The position numbers and the translations under genes were made by a program. From JBGQAS01 sp964498605 (lineage in GTDB: Bacteria; Chloroflexota; Anaerolineae; Anaerolineales; Anaerolineaceae): DNA of 64,000 nucleotides. The stretch covers positions 20,059-84,058 of the forward strand of contig CAZCHK010000003.1 of NCBI GenBank assembly GCA_964498605.1, read 5' to 3'. Shown here piece by piece: positions 54,906 through 63,967 of the stretch. Below the pieces are notes generated by a model. That model saw only the letters and a program-made list of their open reading frames with translations, was not told where the DNA came from and did no database searches. Position 1 is the stretch's first letter. Every line of letters begins with the position of its first letter.

Positions 54906-57368
54906 ATGGAAATCAAACCCAACAGCGTATATAAACAGCGCTACACGATCGTCCGCGCCATGGATGGCACACCCCCGGGCGGCTTGTATCTCGGTAGAGA
55001 TATGTCGCTGGAACAGGCGGTGTTGATCAGGTTCAGGCAATCACCCGGAGGGGCTGGCGACCAGCAGTTCATGCAATCGGCTGCCAGGTTGATGGAGATC
55101 CAGCATCCCAATATCGCCCGCGTTGTGGACAGCTTCGTTGAAGCTGGTCTGCAGGGCCTGGTCATGGAGTACATCCCCGGCGACAACCTGGTCACATTTA
55201 TCCAGCAGTACGGCGCGCTGACCATGCCAGAACTGGAACCCTGGGTGCAAAAACTCAGCCACGCGTTAACCTATCTCCATTCCAGGAAACCTGCCATCGT
55301 GCACGGCGACATCCGCCCGTCGAACCTCATCCTCACCCCCGAATCGGACCTGATCCTGATCAATTACGGCATGCCGGAGCTGGGCGGTGAGCCGCTCCCC
55401 GCGGACCAGGCGGCCTTCACATCTCCAGAACGCGAAGAGAAGGCCGACATGATGACCCCTTCCGCCGACCAGTACGCGCTGGCTGCCACGCTGTATTTCC
55501 TGCTGACCAAACAGTCACCCCCTTCGGCCTATCAACGCCAGGTGGAAGGCGCCGGCATCACCCCGCTGCACACGCTGAAAACACAGATCCCATCCTCGCT
55601 GCACCCGGTCATGGCAAAAGCCCTGGCGCTGCGCCCCCAGGACCGCCATTTAAGTATCAAGGATTTTTCCCTGGCATTCCTCTCCACTGGCAAAGCTGCT
55701 GCCCCGCAACCTGTCCCTTATTCTCCCCCGGCACCTGTGCCGCAATCTGCTCAGCCTGTTCCGCTGGTGCCGCCTGGGATGAACGCGGTTCCCTCACCGC
55801 AGCAGGCCGTGTTTGTGCCACGCACCTCCTTGCAGCAGGGTACCCCCGCTGCGCCAAAAAAGCGCCTCCCTGCAGCCCTGATCATAGCCCTTGTCGTCAT
55901 AGGCATCGGCGCACTTACAGGTGGGTTCTTTCTCGTGCGCAATCTGCTTCGGTCAGGCATGAGCGCTGCAACTGGCGATCCATCCACCTGGCCCACCGTG
56001 ACACCCAAGTCGGCCACACCTACCGTTGAACTGCCAACACTGGCCCCTACCGAAGCTCCTGGTGCTACCTCCCCGAGCTTCCCCTCAGAGTCACTGATTG
56101 CCTACATCAGCAATAAAGGGGATGGGACTTCCGATCAGCTGTGGCTGATGCGCATCGGCGTGGACGAATACGGCGCGCCACGGGTTTTCGATAATGTGCA
56201 GTTGACCGAGGGTGGATGCAATAAATCGCAACCAGCATGGGATCCAACAGGCATGTATCTTGTTTTCGTGTGCGACACCGGGACTGAAGAACAAGGGAAA
56301 GATCTTTACGTTCTGGACTTTTCATCTGAAAACATGACCATCGAGCAGATCACCTCCATGCCGGGCGATGAAACAGAGCCTGTTTTTTCTCCGGATGCCA
56401 CGTACCTGGCATGGGTGAACCTGGGATCAGTTTCTCCCGAACAATCGGTCATATTCTTTTCGGAGAACATGTCCGATGTGGAGGTCATCCAGCAGAATCT
56501 TGGTGAATACTCTCCCTCGTTCTCCGCAGATGGCATGCATATGGCCTATGTGGCGGATGAAGCCAATGGCAACTTCGTGATCAGGGTTGCCGATCGATCC
56601 GATTTATACCTGTCCTCCGAGTACTTTGACCCGCAGTTGCGTCAGAAATCAGCGGTGGAGGTCGAGTGGGCACCCGACGGAGAAAAGATTGCGTACACGC
56701 ACTTTGATCCGGAGACCTATGCCATGTATATTCATTTAACAACCTGGACATCCCGCGGGGATGACGACCAGCAGCTGACCGATTCGGGTGGCGATTGGGG
56801 CGCTTCTTTTTCACCAGATTCACAGTGGATCATCTTCACATCCGTGAGAGATGGCAACGAAGAACTCTACCTCATGTCCGCTGATGGAACAGGCGAGGAG
56901 ATCAACCTGACCAACTCCCAGTGGATTGATAAAGATCCGGCCTGGTTTCCAGTACTTGCTGCTGACCGGTCAGGGCAAAACACGGAAAACTTTGAGCTGC
57001 CAACTTATCCCGTACGAATTGAAGGGACACCGACCATCTGCGGGGATGACAGCTTTAACGCTTCAACTCAGTTGTGCAGTTATGCAGACGACAGCTTTGT
57101 TGAGGGTGAAAATGTGATCATCATCTGGAACGTGCTTGATTTTACTCCTGGAACCGTGTTAACCTTAGAACTGTACAGCGAGAACGGCGAGTACATCACT
57201 TCAGATACAATGACCGAGGATGGGGCTACCACTGGCTTTCGTTATAATGTCAATGAGACCCCGCTCACGGCCGGAAATTATTACCTTGAGGTTTACTACG
57301 ATAGCACGTACTATGGTCGGTACTGGTTTTCAATCAGTCCATCCTCCGGGGGCGGGGGAGGAGAGTAA
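54906..57368 (+). CDS. Membrane-anchored pseudokinase with extracytoplasmic TolB-like beta-propeller
   Basis: The protein has 820 residues. Residues 1-270 have the Ser/Thr kinase fold (HPNIARVVDSFVEAGLQGLVMEYI, YLHSRKPAIVHGDIRPSNLIL), but three catalytic sites are altered. The VAIK lysine is Arg42 (VLIR). The DFG motif is NYG with Asn153. The glycine loop is AMDGTPPGG. The HRD-type HGD is kept with Asp135 and Asn140. A Pro-rich linker and TM helix (about 322-345) lead to a WD40/TolB-like propeller (about 395-690) and an Ig-like end. Loss of metal- and ATP-binding residues suggests a signalling scaffold. It is a single gene with its own promoter and terminator. Confidence 0.85.
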   Translation: MEIKPNSVYKQRYTIVRAMDGTPPGGLYLGRDMSLEQAVLIRFRQSPGGAGDQQFMQSAARLMEIQHPNIARVVDSFVEAGLQGLVMEYIPGDNLVTFIQQYGALTMPELEPWVQKLSHALTYLHSRKPAIVHGDIRPSNLILTPESDLILINYGMPELGGEPLPADQAAFTSPEREEKADMMTPSADQYALAATLYFLLTKQSPPSAYQRQVEGAGITPLHTLKTQIPSSLHPVMAKALALRPQDRHLSIKDFSLAFLSTGKAAAPQPVPYSPPAPVPQSAQPVPLVPPGMNAVPSPQQAVFVPRTSLQQGTPAAPKKRLPAALIIALVVIGIGALTGGFFLVRNLLRSGMSAATGDPSTWPTVTPKSATPTVELPTLAPTEAPGATSPSFPSESLIAYISNKGDGTSDQLWLMRIGVDEYGAPRVFDNVQLTEGGCNKSQPAWDPTGMYLVFVCDTGTEEQGKDLYVLDFSSENMTIEQITSMPGDETEPVFSPDATYLAWVNLGSVSPEQSVIFFSENMSDVEVIQQNLGEYSPSFSADGMHMAYVADEANGNFVIRVADRSDLYLSSEYFDPQLRQKSAVEVEWAPDGEKIAYTHFDPETYAMYIHLTTWTSRGDDDQQLTDSGGDWGASFSPDSQWIIFTSVRDGNEELYLMSADGTGEEINLTNSQWIDKDPAWFPVLAADRSGQNTENFELPTYPVRIEGTPTICGDDSFNASTQLCSYADDSFVEGENVIIIWNVLDFTPGTVLTLELYSENGEYITSDTMTEDGATTGFRYNVNETPLTAGNYYLEVYYDSTYYGRYWFSISPSSGGGGGE

Positions 57369-57411
57369 AAATAAAGAGACTGGCAATGGGCATTGCCAGT
57401 CTCTTTATTTT
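57368..57411. terminator. Bidirectional terminator between convergent genes
   Basis: A perfect 21-bp stem (57368-57388 with 57391-57411) with a 2-nt apex is flanked by A-rich and T-rich ends. It can stop both the plus-strand pseudokinase gene and the minus-strand YgiT-type gene. Confidence 0.93.
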
Positions 57412-57422
57412 CCTTGGGAAAT

Positions 57423-57728
57423 TTATGTCCCGCTATCGCTGGGGCGTGATTCACTGCCTGGCATGTCCGCGCGAGGATTGATGGGCGCTTTTCTCGGCGT
57501 CGGTTTGCCGGCATTGGGGTTGAGCAGGAACATCAGTTGGCGCATGGCGGTCGTGTCATAGCTCTGGCTGCCGCACATATCGCACACCCAGGCGGGAAAA
57601 TCCGGCACGCTGATCAGCTCCTCACCCATCATGGTCATGTAGGTGACCAGCTTCTTTTTCATCTTTCCTGCTGAACATTCAAAGCAGGGAATAATCTTGT
57701 CCGAAATATCTTCCATCTTGATTGCCAT
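57423..57728 (-). CDS. YgiT-type zinc-finger protein
   Basis: The protein has 101 residues. Two Cys pairs, CFEC (15-18) and CDMC (48-51), enclose a segment typical of the YgiT/MqsA N-terminal domain (VTYMTMMGEELISVPDFPAWVC). In other bacteria this domain is the zinc part of an antitoxin or a stand-alone protein. No toxin gene lies beside it. The first ATG (57728) overlaps a TACAAT box; a second ATG (57716) may be the true start, which would lower the length to 97. It precedes the bidirectional terminator. Confidence 0.75.
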   Translation of the reverse strand: MAIKMEDISDKIIPCFECSAGKMKKKLVTYMTMMGEELISVPDFPAWVCDMCGSQSYDTTAMRQLMFLLNPNAGKPTPRKAPINPRADMPGSESRPSDSGT

Positions 57729-57751
57729 TGTATCAGAATTTCACGAAAATG

Positions 57752-58390
57752 CTATGGCTGCTCACCGGTGCTGACAAAGGTCGGGTACGGCATCACGCCC
57801 ATCGCGGAAAACGGCCAATAGGTTACCAGCGCTTTTCCAACCAGATAACTCACCGGTACATAACCCCAGTCGTGTGAGTCAGAGGAATCGTTGCGGTTAT
57901 CACCCAGCACAAAGACCGATTCCGCAGGCACCGTCCACTCGCCTGCGTAGTTCGGCCTTGCCATGATGTAGGGCTCAAGGAGTGCCTGGTCATTGACATA
58001 GACGATGCCCTGATCCACGCGCACCGTGTCACCCGGTTTGCCGATCAGCCTTTTAATATAATCCTCTTCCGTGTTGCCGGGATAATGAAAGACCACCACA
58101 TCGCCGGTCTTCATCTCGCCAAGCCTGTACGCCAGCTTGCTCACCAGGAGAAAATCACCCGGCATGAGCGTAGGTTCCATGCTGATATTCTGCACCTTCA
58201 CCCGCGCGAAAACAGCATCCACCGCGAAGAAGAGCACGACTGCCAGTACGATCGTCTCGATCAATTCGATCAACCAGCGCTTCCAGCCGGTCTTCTTTTT
58301 ATCCTCCTGCTCCTCACCGTACCGAAGCGCCTCTTTTTTGTGTGTTTCTTTTTCTGTCATCCGTTCATCACTTGATTCTTGAATTGGCAT
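57752..58390 (-). CDS. lepB: Signal peptidase I
   Basis: The protein has 212 residues from the ATG at 58390 (start uncertain; others exist at 58411 and 58360). A charged cytoplasmic N-terminus and one TM helix (about 42-62) lead to the catalytic Ser70 in VQNISMEPTLMPGDF and Lys113 in DYIKRLIGKPGD. The box GDNRNDSSDSHDWG is conserved. It cleaves signal peptides of exported proteins, many of which are encoded in this window. It is the last gene of the coaE-cdaA operon. A TATAAT box lies near the stop of the preceding gene. Confidence 0.93.
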   Translation of the reverse strand: MPIQESSDERMTEKETHKKEALRYGEEQEDKKKTGWKRWLIELIETIVLAVVLFFAVDAVFARVKVQNISMEPTLMPGDFLLVSKLAYRLGEMKTGDVVVFHYPGNTEEDYIKRLIGKPGDTVRVDQGIVYVNDQALLEPYIMARPNYAGEWTVPAESVFVLGDNRNDSSDSHDWGYVPVSYLVGKALVTYWPFSAMGVMPYPTFVSTGEQP

Positions 58391-58414
58391 GGTCACATTA
58401 ACATTCCGCATGGC

Positions 58415-58420
58415 ATTATA
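58415..58420 (-). promoter_or_regulatory. Internal -10 box before lepB
   Basis: TATAAT on the minus strand overlaps the stop codon of the M50-like gene and lies 24 bp before the lepB ATG at 58390. It could give lepB extra transcription beyond the operon promoter. Confidence 0.4.
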
Positions 58421-59225
58421 CACCCGCCTTCCGCTGCGTGAGCAGCCGCTTGATGCAGGCAAGCATTCCGAAAAGGATCAGGGCTCCAAGGTTGAGCGCC
58501 AGGCCCGCCAGCATCACCACGATGATGAACAGCGTCACTCGACTGAGCGCCTGCGCGCCCAGGTTCAGCACATCCCCGGCCCAGTTGAGCGTGATGTTCA
58601 ACAATGCCAGGAAAAGCACGAACCAGCCAAATCCTCGCGTCGAGCCTTCGATGTCCGACGGGCTGAGCGTGATCGAGTTGCCAATCACCAGAGCCAGGTA
58701 CAGGAAAACATAGAACTGCCAGCGCCTGAGGTTTCCCGCTGAGAACAACACGCCCAGCGCCCGCGCCATGTGCGTCAGCGCTTCCCGAACCCACGCCCAG
58801 GGGGCTTCTGCCAGCCCGTTCTGTGCCGGCGTGAACTGGAACATGGCCGGTCCGATCAGCAGCAGCGCCATCAGCAGGATCATGCCTGATCCCAGCAGGA
58901 TGGGACCCATGCCGATAAAGAAGTTCCCGATCTGGTGATAGATATTATTCGGGTCGTAGCGGTGTTCCACCACGCCCAGCGTGCCGTCCGGCGCGGGATG
59001 AAAGAGTTGCAACCGTGTGATCCTGTGTCCAAAGATCAGGCAGAACAAGGCATGCCCAAGCTCATGGATGGGAGTGCCGATTGTTTTGAACAGCACCAGC
59101 CACATCGTCCGCCCCAGCACGAACACACTCTGCTTCTGCACGCCCATTGACACAAAGTGCATCCCCGCCGCAAGCAGAAGCACGGGCAGGAACAGGATTC
59201 CCATCTGCAAGAGGGTGTCCCCCAA
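58416..59225 (-). CDS. M50-like membrane metalloprotease
   Basis: The protein has 269 residues and five or six TM helices. The zinc motif HELGHALFCLIFGH (HExxH) is in the second TM segment at about residues 53-66, with NITLNW and a GNSITLSPSDIEG loop as candidate partner regions. The start is a TTG at 59225 with AGGAA six bases upstream. It resembles site-2-protease/M50 families but lacks the usual PDZ domain. Position between der and lepB suggests a membrane or export role. No specific substrate is known. Confidence 0.68.
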   Translation of the reverse strand: MGDTLLQMGILFLPVLLLAAGMHFVSMGVQKQSVFVLGRTMWLVLFKTIGTPIHELGHALFCLIFGHRITRLQLFHPAPDGTLGVVEHRYDPNNIYHQIGNFFIGMGPILLGSGMILLMALLLIGPAMFQFTPAQNGLAEAPWAWVREALTHMARALGVLFSAGNLRRWQFYVFLYLALVIGNSITLSPSDIEGSTRGFGWFVLFLALLNITLNWAGDVLNLGAQALSRVTLFIIVVMLAGLALNLGALILFGMLACIKRLLTQRKAGV

Positions 59226-59279
59226 AGCGTTTCCTAAATAGTTGAATACCGCTTCGATGTCGTTATTCCATCCTGGAGG

Positions 59280-60650
59280 TTAATCTTCGTGCCGTGCCTT
59301 CAGCACCAGCTTGATCGGCGTGCCTGTGTAGGGGAACTGCTTGCGGATCTGGTTCTCCAGAAATCGAATATAAGTGAAATGCGCCAGCTTGGGCTTGTTG
59401 ACGTAGATCAGGAAGGTCGGCGGATCGGTGCGCACCTGTGTGCCGTAGTACAGCTTGATGCCCACGCCTGTCTTTCCCACCGGCATGTGCACGTCCTGCG
59501 CGTCGTGCAGGACTTTATTCAACGCGCTGGTCGGGATCCTTGCCAGCCGCTCCTCCTGCACGCTCAGGGCCATCGGTAGCACATCCCCCACCCGCTGTCC
59601 CGTTTTTGCGGAAATGAAAAGAATCGGCACGTAATCCATGAAGTTCAGCTCGTACCGCAGACGCTCCATGTATTTCCCCATGGTGGTGTCGTCCTTTTCA
59701 ATCGCGTCCCATTTGTTGACGATCACGACTACGCTCTTATAGGCTTCTGAGACAAAACCTGCGATATGAAGGTCCTGCGCGCTGATCACACTAGTGGCAT
59801 CGATCATCAGCAGCGCCACTTCAGCGCGCTCGATGGCGCGCATGGAGCGGATCACCGAATAGCGTTCCACTCCGGGGATAATCTTGCCGCGTCTGCGGAT
59901 TCCCGCTGTATCAATCAGCGTGACAGGCAGCCCTTCAAAAATAATCCGGGTGTCGACTGCATCGCGCGTGGTGCCGGCAATCGGGCTGACGATCGATCGC
60001 TCCTGTCCCACAAGCCTGTTCAACAGGCTCGACTTGCCCACATTCGGCTTGCCGACGATGGCTATTTTGACCGAATCGTCCTCTTCTTCTTCCTCGCCTG
60101 GCCCAAAGGATGCTGTCAGCGCGTCCAGAAGGTCACCGGTTCCCGTCCCGTGAATTGCGGAGATGGGATAGGGCTCTCCCATGCCCAGTTCATAGAACAA
60201 CACCGCGGCGTCACGACCTGGCGCGTTATCCGCCTTGTTGACAACCACGAACACGGGGGGGAGCACCTTCCCGTTCTCCTTGCGCTGGTTGCGGCGCAGC
60301 ATCTGCGCAACCTCCAGGTCTGCCGGCGTCACACCGCTCATCGCATCCACCAGGAACAGCACCGCATCCGCTTCCTGGACAGCCAGCAAGGCCTGACCGC
60401 GAATCTGCTGGATGTAATCAGCCGAATCCACCGAAAGTGCGTCTTTGCCCCCTTCACCGGGGTCGATGCCGCCTGTGTCGATGATGTCGAAGGGGATGCC
60501 GTTCCATTCGGATACTGCGAAAAGACGGTCACGCGTTGTGCCGGGAGTATCGTTGACGATCGCCAGCTGCTCTCCCGCCAGCCGGTTGAAAAATGTGCTT
60601 TTGCCAACATTTGGACGCCCCACCAGGGCGACCACGGGTTTCTTTTTCAT
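59280..60650 (-). CDS. der: Ribosome-associated GTPase Der (EngA)
   Basis: The protein has 456 residues with two GTPase domains: GRPNVGKSTFFNRLAGEQ with DTGGIDPG, and GKPNVGKSSLLNRLVGQE with DTAGIRRRG, and a C-terminal KH-like domain (about 360-456). G4 motifs NKAD and NKWD are visible. It is essential for 50S subunit assembly in other bacteria. It follows the ybbR gene after 16 bp with an AAAGGA site. Confidence 0.96.
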   Translation of the reverse strand: MKKKPVVALVGRPNVGKSTFFNRLAGEQLAIVNDTPGTTRDRLFAVSEWNGIPFDIIDTGGIDPGEGGKDALSVDSADYIQQIRGQALLAVQEADAVLFLVDAMSGVTPADLEVAQMLRRNQRKENGKVLPPVFVVVNKADNAPGRDAAVLFYELGMGEPYPISAIHGTGTGDLLDALTASFGPGEEEEEDDSVKIAIVGKPNVGKSSLLNRLVGQERSIVSPIAGTTRDAVDTRIIFEGLPVTLIDTAGIRRRGKIIPGVERYSVIRSMRAIERAEVALLMIDATSVISAQDLHIAGFVSEAYKSVVVIVNKWDAIEKDDTTMGKYMERLRYELNFMDYVPILFISAKTGQRVGDVLPMALSVQEERLARIPTSALNKVLHDAQDVHMPVGKTGVGIKLYYGTQVRTDPPTFLIYVNKPKLAHFTYIRFLENQIRKQFPYTGTPIKLVLKARHED

Positions 60651-60666
60651 GCCGGATTTCCTTTGC

Positions 60667-61887
60667 CTATTTACTGCTGACGATCACTTCGAGCGTGTTG
60701 GGCACCACCGACTGAAGGGCGGCCCCTTCCTGCCCGATCTCGACGATGGGTGCTTTCTGCCATGTCCCCACTCCCACGCCGGTCAGGTCCACCTTAACCT
60801 TCACGTTAAGCACGCTGATCTTTTCCAGCACCGTTGCCGGACCGCTGATCAACAGGCTGACAACCTGCGGCGAGACCTGGGCCGCCAATCCCTCTCCCAG
60901 CCCGATCACCTCCACCTGGATGTTGTTCAACGCCACGCTGGATTCGATCGCCGCGATACCCACCAGCACGCTGACGTAGTTCTGGTCGATAGCCACGACG
61001 CCCAGCGGCAGGTTCAGCACGAGCTGGGTCTCAAATCCCTCACGCACGCCTGAGAGGTTCAGCGGGAACGTCTCCACGTAGCCGGCCAGGTTTTCCACCT
61101 GTTGCGGGTTGGCGGAGAATACCGTCACCGCTGGCGGGTTGACCGAAAGGCTGGTAAGGCGGTACCCGGTGGCAGGCTGCCCGCTCCACAGCACTTTGAC
61201 CACCACGTTGCGGTAACCCGTTTGTGCCTCGATCGGTATCTCCACCGCTACCTGCGCCGGAGTGATCGTTACCCCCTGGATCACGTTGCCTTCAGCATCC
61301 AACGCTCTCAAAATTAGGCTTCCTTTTAGTGTCTCCCGCAGATCACGAATATCCGCGTCCGCCTGTACCATGGCAACCTTCTCCACCAGGCTTTTTGCGC
61401 CGCGGATGACCACATCGGATTGTTCCAGGATCGGCGCGCCATCTGAAAAGCCAACAGAGGGTTCCCCTATTTTGTTGATCGTGATCGGTCTGGATTCGGT
61501 CAACAATTCTTCCAGCGTGATCAGGATCTTCTCAGGTTCCTGCAGGATCAGCCTGGCGGGGGTCATTTGCAGCGCTACCTGCACGGGAACGATGTGATCA
61601 CCGGCTTGCAGGCCAGAGAGGTCGATCACGGCTGTCGCTGGCTGGTCATTGGCAGGAACCTCGTCCCACACCGAGATCGGGGCGCTGATCTGCAGCGTGA
61701 TGACCGGCTGGAGATTGCTGGTGATGAGCAGTGTTTCATCCTGCCCGATCAACTGCAGGGGAATATCTGCCACCGTGCGCGTTTCAGTCGGGTCGCCGGA
61801 GGTCACGGCGATGATCCAGATCGTGATCGCGATTGCCAGGGATAACAGCAGCGATGGCAGGGTTTTAAGCCAATTTTTAAACTTCAT
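60667..61887 (-). CDS. cdaR: YbbR-domain regulator of diadenylate cyclase (CdaR)
   Basis: The protein has 406 residues from the ATG at 61887. One N-terminal TM helix (about 8-28) is followed by YbbR repeats rich in beta strands (for example YIRMN-free segments such as VITLQISAPISVWDEVPAN and VVVKVLWSGQPATGYRL). Four repeats are likely. CdaR binds and modulates CdaA. The gene starts 5 bp after the cdaA stop, so translation is coupled, as in Firmicutes where cdaA-cdaR are paired. Confidence 0.88.
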   Translation of the reverse strand: MKFKNWLKTLPSLLLSLAIAITIWIIAVTSGDPTETRTVADIPLQLIGQDETLLITSNLQPVITLQISAPISVWDEVPANDQPATAVIDLSGLQAGDHIVPVQVALQMTPARLILQEPEKILITLEELLTESRPITINKIGEPSVGFSDGAPILEQSDVVIRGAKSLVEKVAMVQADADIRDLRETLKGSLILRALDAEGNVIQGVTITPAQVAVEIPIEAQTGYRNVVVKVLWSGQPATGYRLTSLSVNPPAVTVFSANPQQVENLAGYVETFPLNLSGVREGFETQLVLNLPLGVVAIDQNYVSVLVGIAAIESSVALNNIQVEVIGLGEGLAAQVSPQVVSLLISGPATVLEKISVLNVKVKVDLTGVGVGTWQKAPIVEIGQEGAALQSVVPNTLEVIVSSK

Positions 61888-61892
61888 CACAG

Positions 61893-62771
61893 CTATTCAT
61901 CCTTTTCGCTGAGTCCCAGCCAGTCGCGTATCACACGCACAGGATCGAATTTCCGACGTTTCTTATTGATATCCTGCAGCAGCGCGGTCAGGATGTTCCT
62001 TAATCGTTCCACATCCAGTTTTCGGATGATCTTCCCGTTATGCGCGATCGAGATCCCGCCGGTTTGTTCCGACACGACCACGATGACGGCGTCGCTCACC
62101 TCACTGATGCCGAGAGCCGCCCTGTGCCTCAAGCCCATCTGCCTTTCCGGCGAGCTTTGCAGTACACCGCTGGCGCTGAGTGGCATCACGCAGGAAGCTG
62201 CCAGGATGGCATCTCCGCGGATGATCACCGCACCGTCGTGCAGCGGCGTGTTGGGGTAGAAGATCTGCATCAGCAGTTCCGCGGTCACACTTGAATTCAT
62301 CCTGACGCCTGTTTTTATGTAATCGGTCAGGCTTTCCTGGCGCTGGATGGCGATCAACGCTCCGTGTTGTTTGCCAGATAGCCCCCCGCAGGCCGCCACA
62401 ATGGCATTGATAGTTTCGGGGGAAACCTCTTTGGCGGAGGGACTCAGCAGGCCTACCGTGCCCGATCCAGCCCTGCCCAGGCGCTCCAGCCCGCGCCTGA
62501 TCTCCGGGGCAAAAACCACTGGAATGGCGAATAGGAGCGCCGGAAGGGCGTTGCTCATCAACCAGTTGAAAGCGGGCAGATCGGCGAACGTGCCCAGCAG
62601 CGCGATGACAATGATCAGCAAAAGGACACCCCGCAGCAGCACCATGGCCTGAGTGTCCCGCAGCATCAGGAAAATCGCGTATATGATCAGTGCCACCAGC
62701 AGCAGGTCAACGATGCTCAGCCAGTTGAGCCGTTGAAACAGAAATGTGATCTCGCTCAGGATCTGGTTCAT
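61893..62771 (-). CDS. cdaA: Diadenylate cyclase (c-di-AMP synthase)
   Basis: The protein has 292 residues. Three TM helices (about 22-85) precede the DisA_N/DAC domain. The catalytic motifs are DGA at 179-181 (PLHDGAVII) and RHR at 215-217 (GLRHRAALG). It makes cyclic di-AMP from two ATP, a messenger controlling potassium, cell wall and osmotic balance. It follows coaE after 30 bp and precedes cdaR. c-di-AMP control of osmolytes could connect to the MscL and cell-wall genes in the window, but that is conjecture. Confidence 0.95.
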   Translation of the reverse strand: MNQILSEITFLFQRLNWLSIVDLLLVALIIYAIFLMLRDTQAMVLLRGVLLLIIVIALLGTFADLPAFNWLMSNALPALLFAIPVVFAPEIRRGLERLGRAGSGTVGLLSPSAKEVSPETINAIVAACGGLSGKQHGALIAIQRQESLTDYIKTGVRMNSSVTAELLMQIFYPNTPLHDGAVIIRGDAILAASCVMPLSASGVLQSSPERQMGLRHRAALGISEVSDAVIVVVSEQTGGISIAHNGKIIRKLDVERLRNILTALLQDINKKRRKFDPVRVIRDWLGLSEKDE

Positions 62772-62801
62772 TTTTGTCTTGTTTCACTCACTGACGACCG
62801 C

Positions 62802-63947
62802 CTAGATCGGCCGCAGTACGCGTTCCTCGCGCAGCTGTTTGAACAGCAGCACGGTTCCCGGCGGCATGGATTCTTGAGCCGCCTCCTGCCATACCATCAC
62901 GCCCAGCGATTTCGGCGTGCGGTGCTCGTAGCCCATTTTCTGCCACAGCTTTTCAGACATGGCCAGGTCTGGGTCAACAAACAGCAACGAAACCTCACAC
63001 TGCAGGTCGTTGCTGGCCTGCTCCATCTCGCGCAGCAGGATGGGCAGGGATTTCTCCAGCGGAATAGCCGGGTTGATGATGATATCGGTTACCCTCGCGA
63101 TCAGGTTTTCCACCTGCCAGCCCATCACGCCCACCAGCATCTCTCCCACATACAGCATCAGGTAAGCTTTCTCGCCCAGTCGCATCATCACTTCGTCGCG
63201 TTTGAATTTGTGTCCATCCTGGTTGATCTGCGTCATCAGGTCGGCGATCTGCTGGGCGTCCCGCGGGCCTCCTCGCTTGATGAGGACCTCGCCCTGCGGC
63301 AGCGTGACATGCGGCGTCTGCCTGATCTCGGCCTGTGTTTCTTCGACAGAAACATGCTTGCGCCAGGCAGCGACTACCTGCTTCCAGGTCTCTTCAAACG
63401 TGGAGATGTTCTTGATCACCACGTGAGCCTGGCTGATCTTGTCTTCCTGCGGCGATTGGGAGTTCATGCGGCGCTTGGCCTCTTCCAGGCTCATGCCGCG
63501 ATTCTGCTGCAGGCGCATCTGCTGCTGCTCCGGGAATGAATAGACAGCCCAGATGCTGTCACAGCCGTCATCCAGGTTGCTCTCCAGCAACTTGATGGCC
63601 TCAATGACGATGACCTGCTGTTTGGACTGCTCGATGATGTGATTGACAGCCCGTTCCACGATGGGGTGCACGACCTGTTCGAGACGCGCCAGCGCTTCAG
63701 GGTCGCGGAACACGATCGTGCCAAGCTTGCGCCGGTCGATCTCCTGGTTATCATCCAGGATCCACTTGCCAAAAGTGTCCACGATAGGCTGATAGCCGGG
63801 AGCATCCTTGGCGATGGCGCGGTGGGAGAGCGCGTCCGCGTCAATGCCGTACGCCCCCAGGTGCTCCAGCATCTTGCGGATGACCGATTTGCCGGTGGCG
63901 ATATTTCCGGTCAGACCAATGACATATTTACCGCGCCATTTACCCAT
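62802..63947 (-). CDS. coaE: Dephospho-CoA kinase fused to a GNAT-like acetyltransferase domain
   Basis: The protein has 381 residues, almost twice the size of ordinary CoaE. Residues 1-200 are CoaE: Walker A GLTGNIATGKS at 11-21, DADALSHRAI, FGKWILDDNQEIDRRKLGTIVF and LLESNLDDGCD. Residues 218-370 look like a GNAT fold: VLIKRGGPRDAQQIADLM, YVGEMLVGVMGWQV, VTDIIINPAIPLEKSLPILL and FVDPDLAMSEKLWQKMGYE. The first part phosphorylates dephospho-CoA to CoA. The second may acetylate a small molecule or protein, with CoA as the link. The start has AGGAGAA upstream. Confidence 0.9.
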   Translation of the reverse strand: MGKWRGKYVIGLTGNIATGKSVIRKMLEHLGAYGIDADALSHRAIAKDAPGYQPIVDTFGKWILDDNQEIDRRKLGTIVFRDPEALARLEQVVHPIVERAVNHIIEQSKQQVIVIEAIKLLESNLDDGCDSIWAVYSFPEQQQMRLQQNRGMSLEEAKRRMNSQSPQEDKISQAHVVIKNISTFEETWKQVVAAWRKHVSVEETQAEIRQTPHVTLPQGEVLIKRGGPRDAQQIADLMTQINQDGHKFKRDEVMMRLGEKAYLMLYVGEMLVGVMGWQVENLIARVTDIIINPAIPLEKSLPILLREMEQASNDLQCEVSLLFVDPDLAMSEKLWQKMGYEHRTPKSLGVMVWQEAAQESMPPGTVLLFKQLREERVLRPI

Positions 63948-63967
63948 CAGCGAAGTTCTCCTCTATC

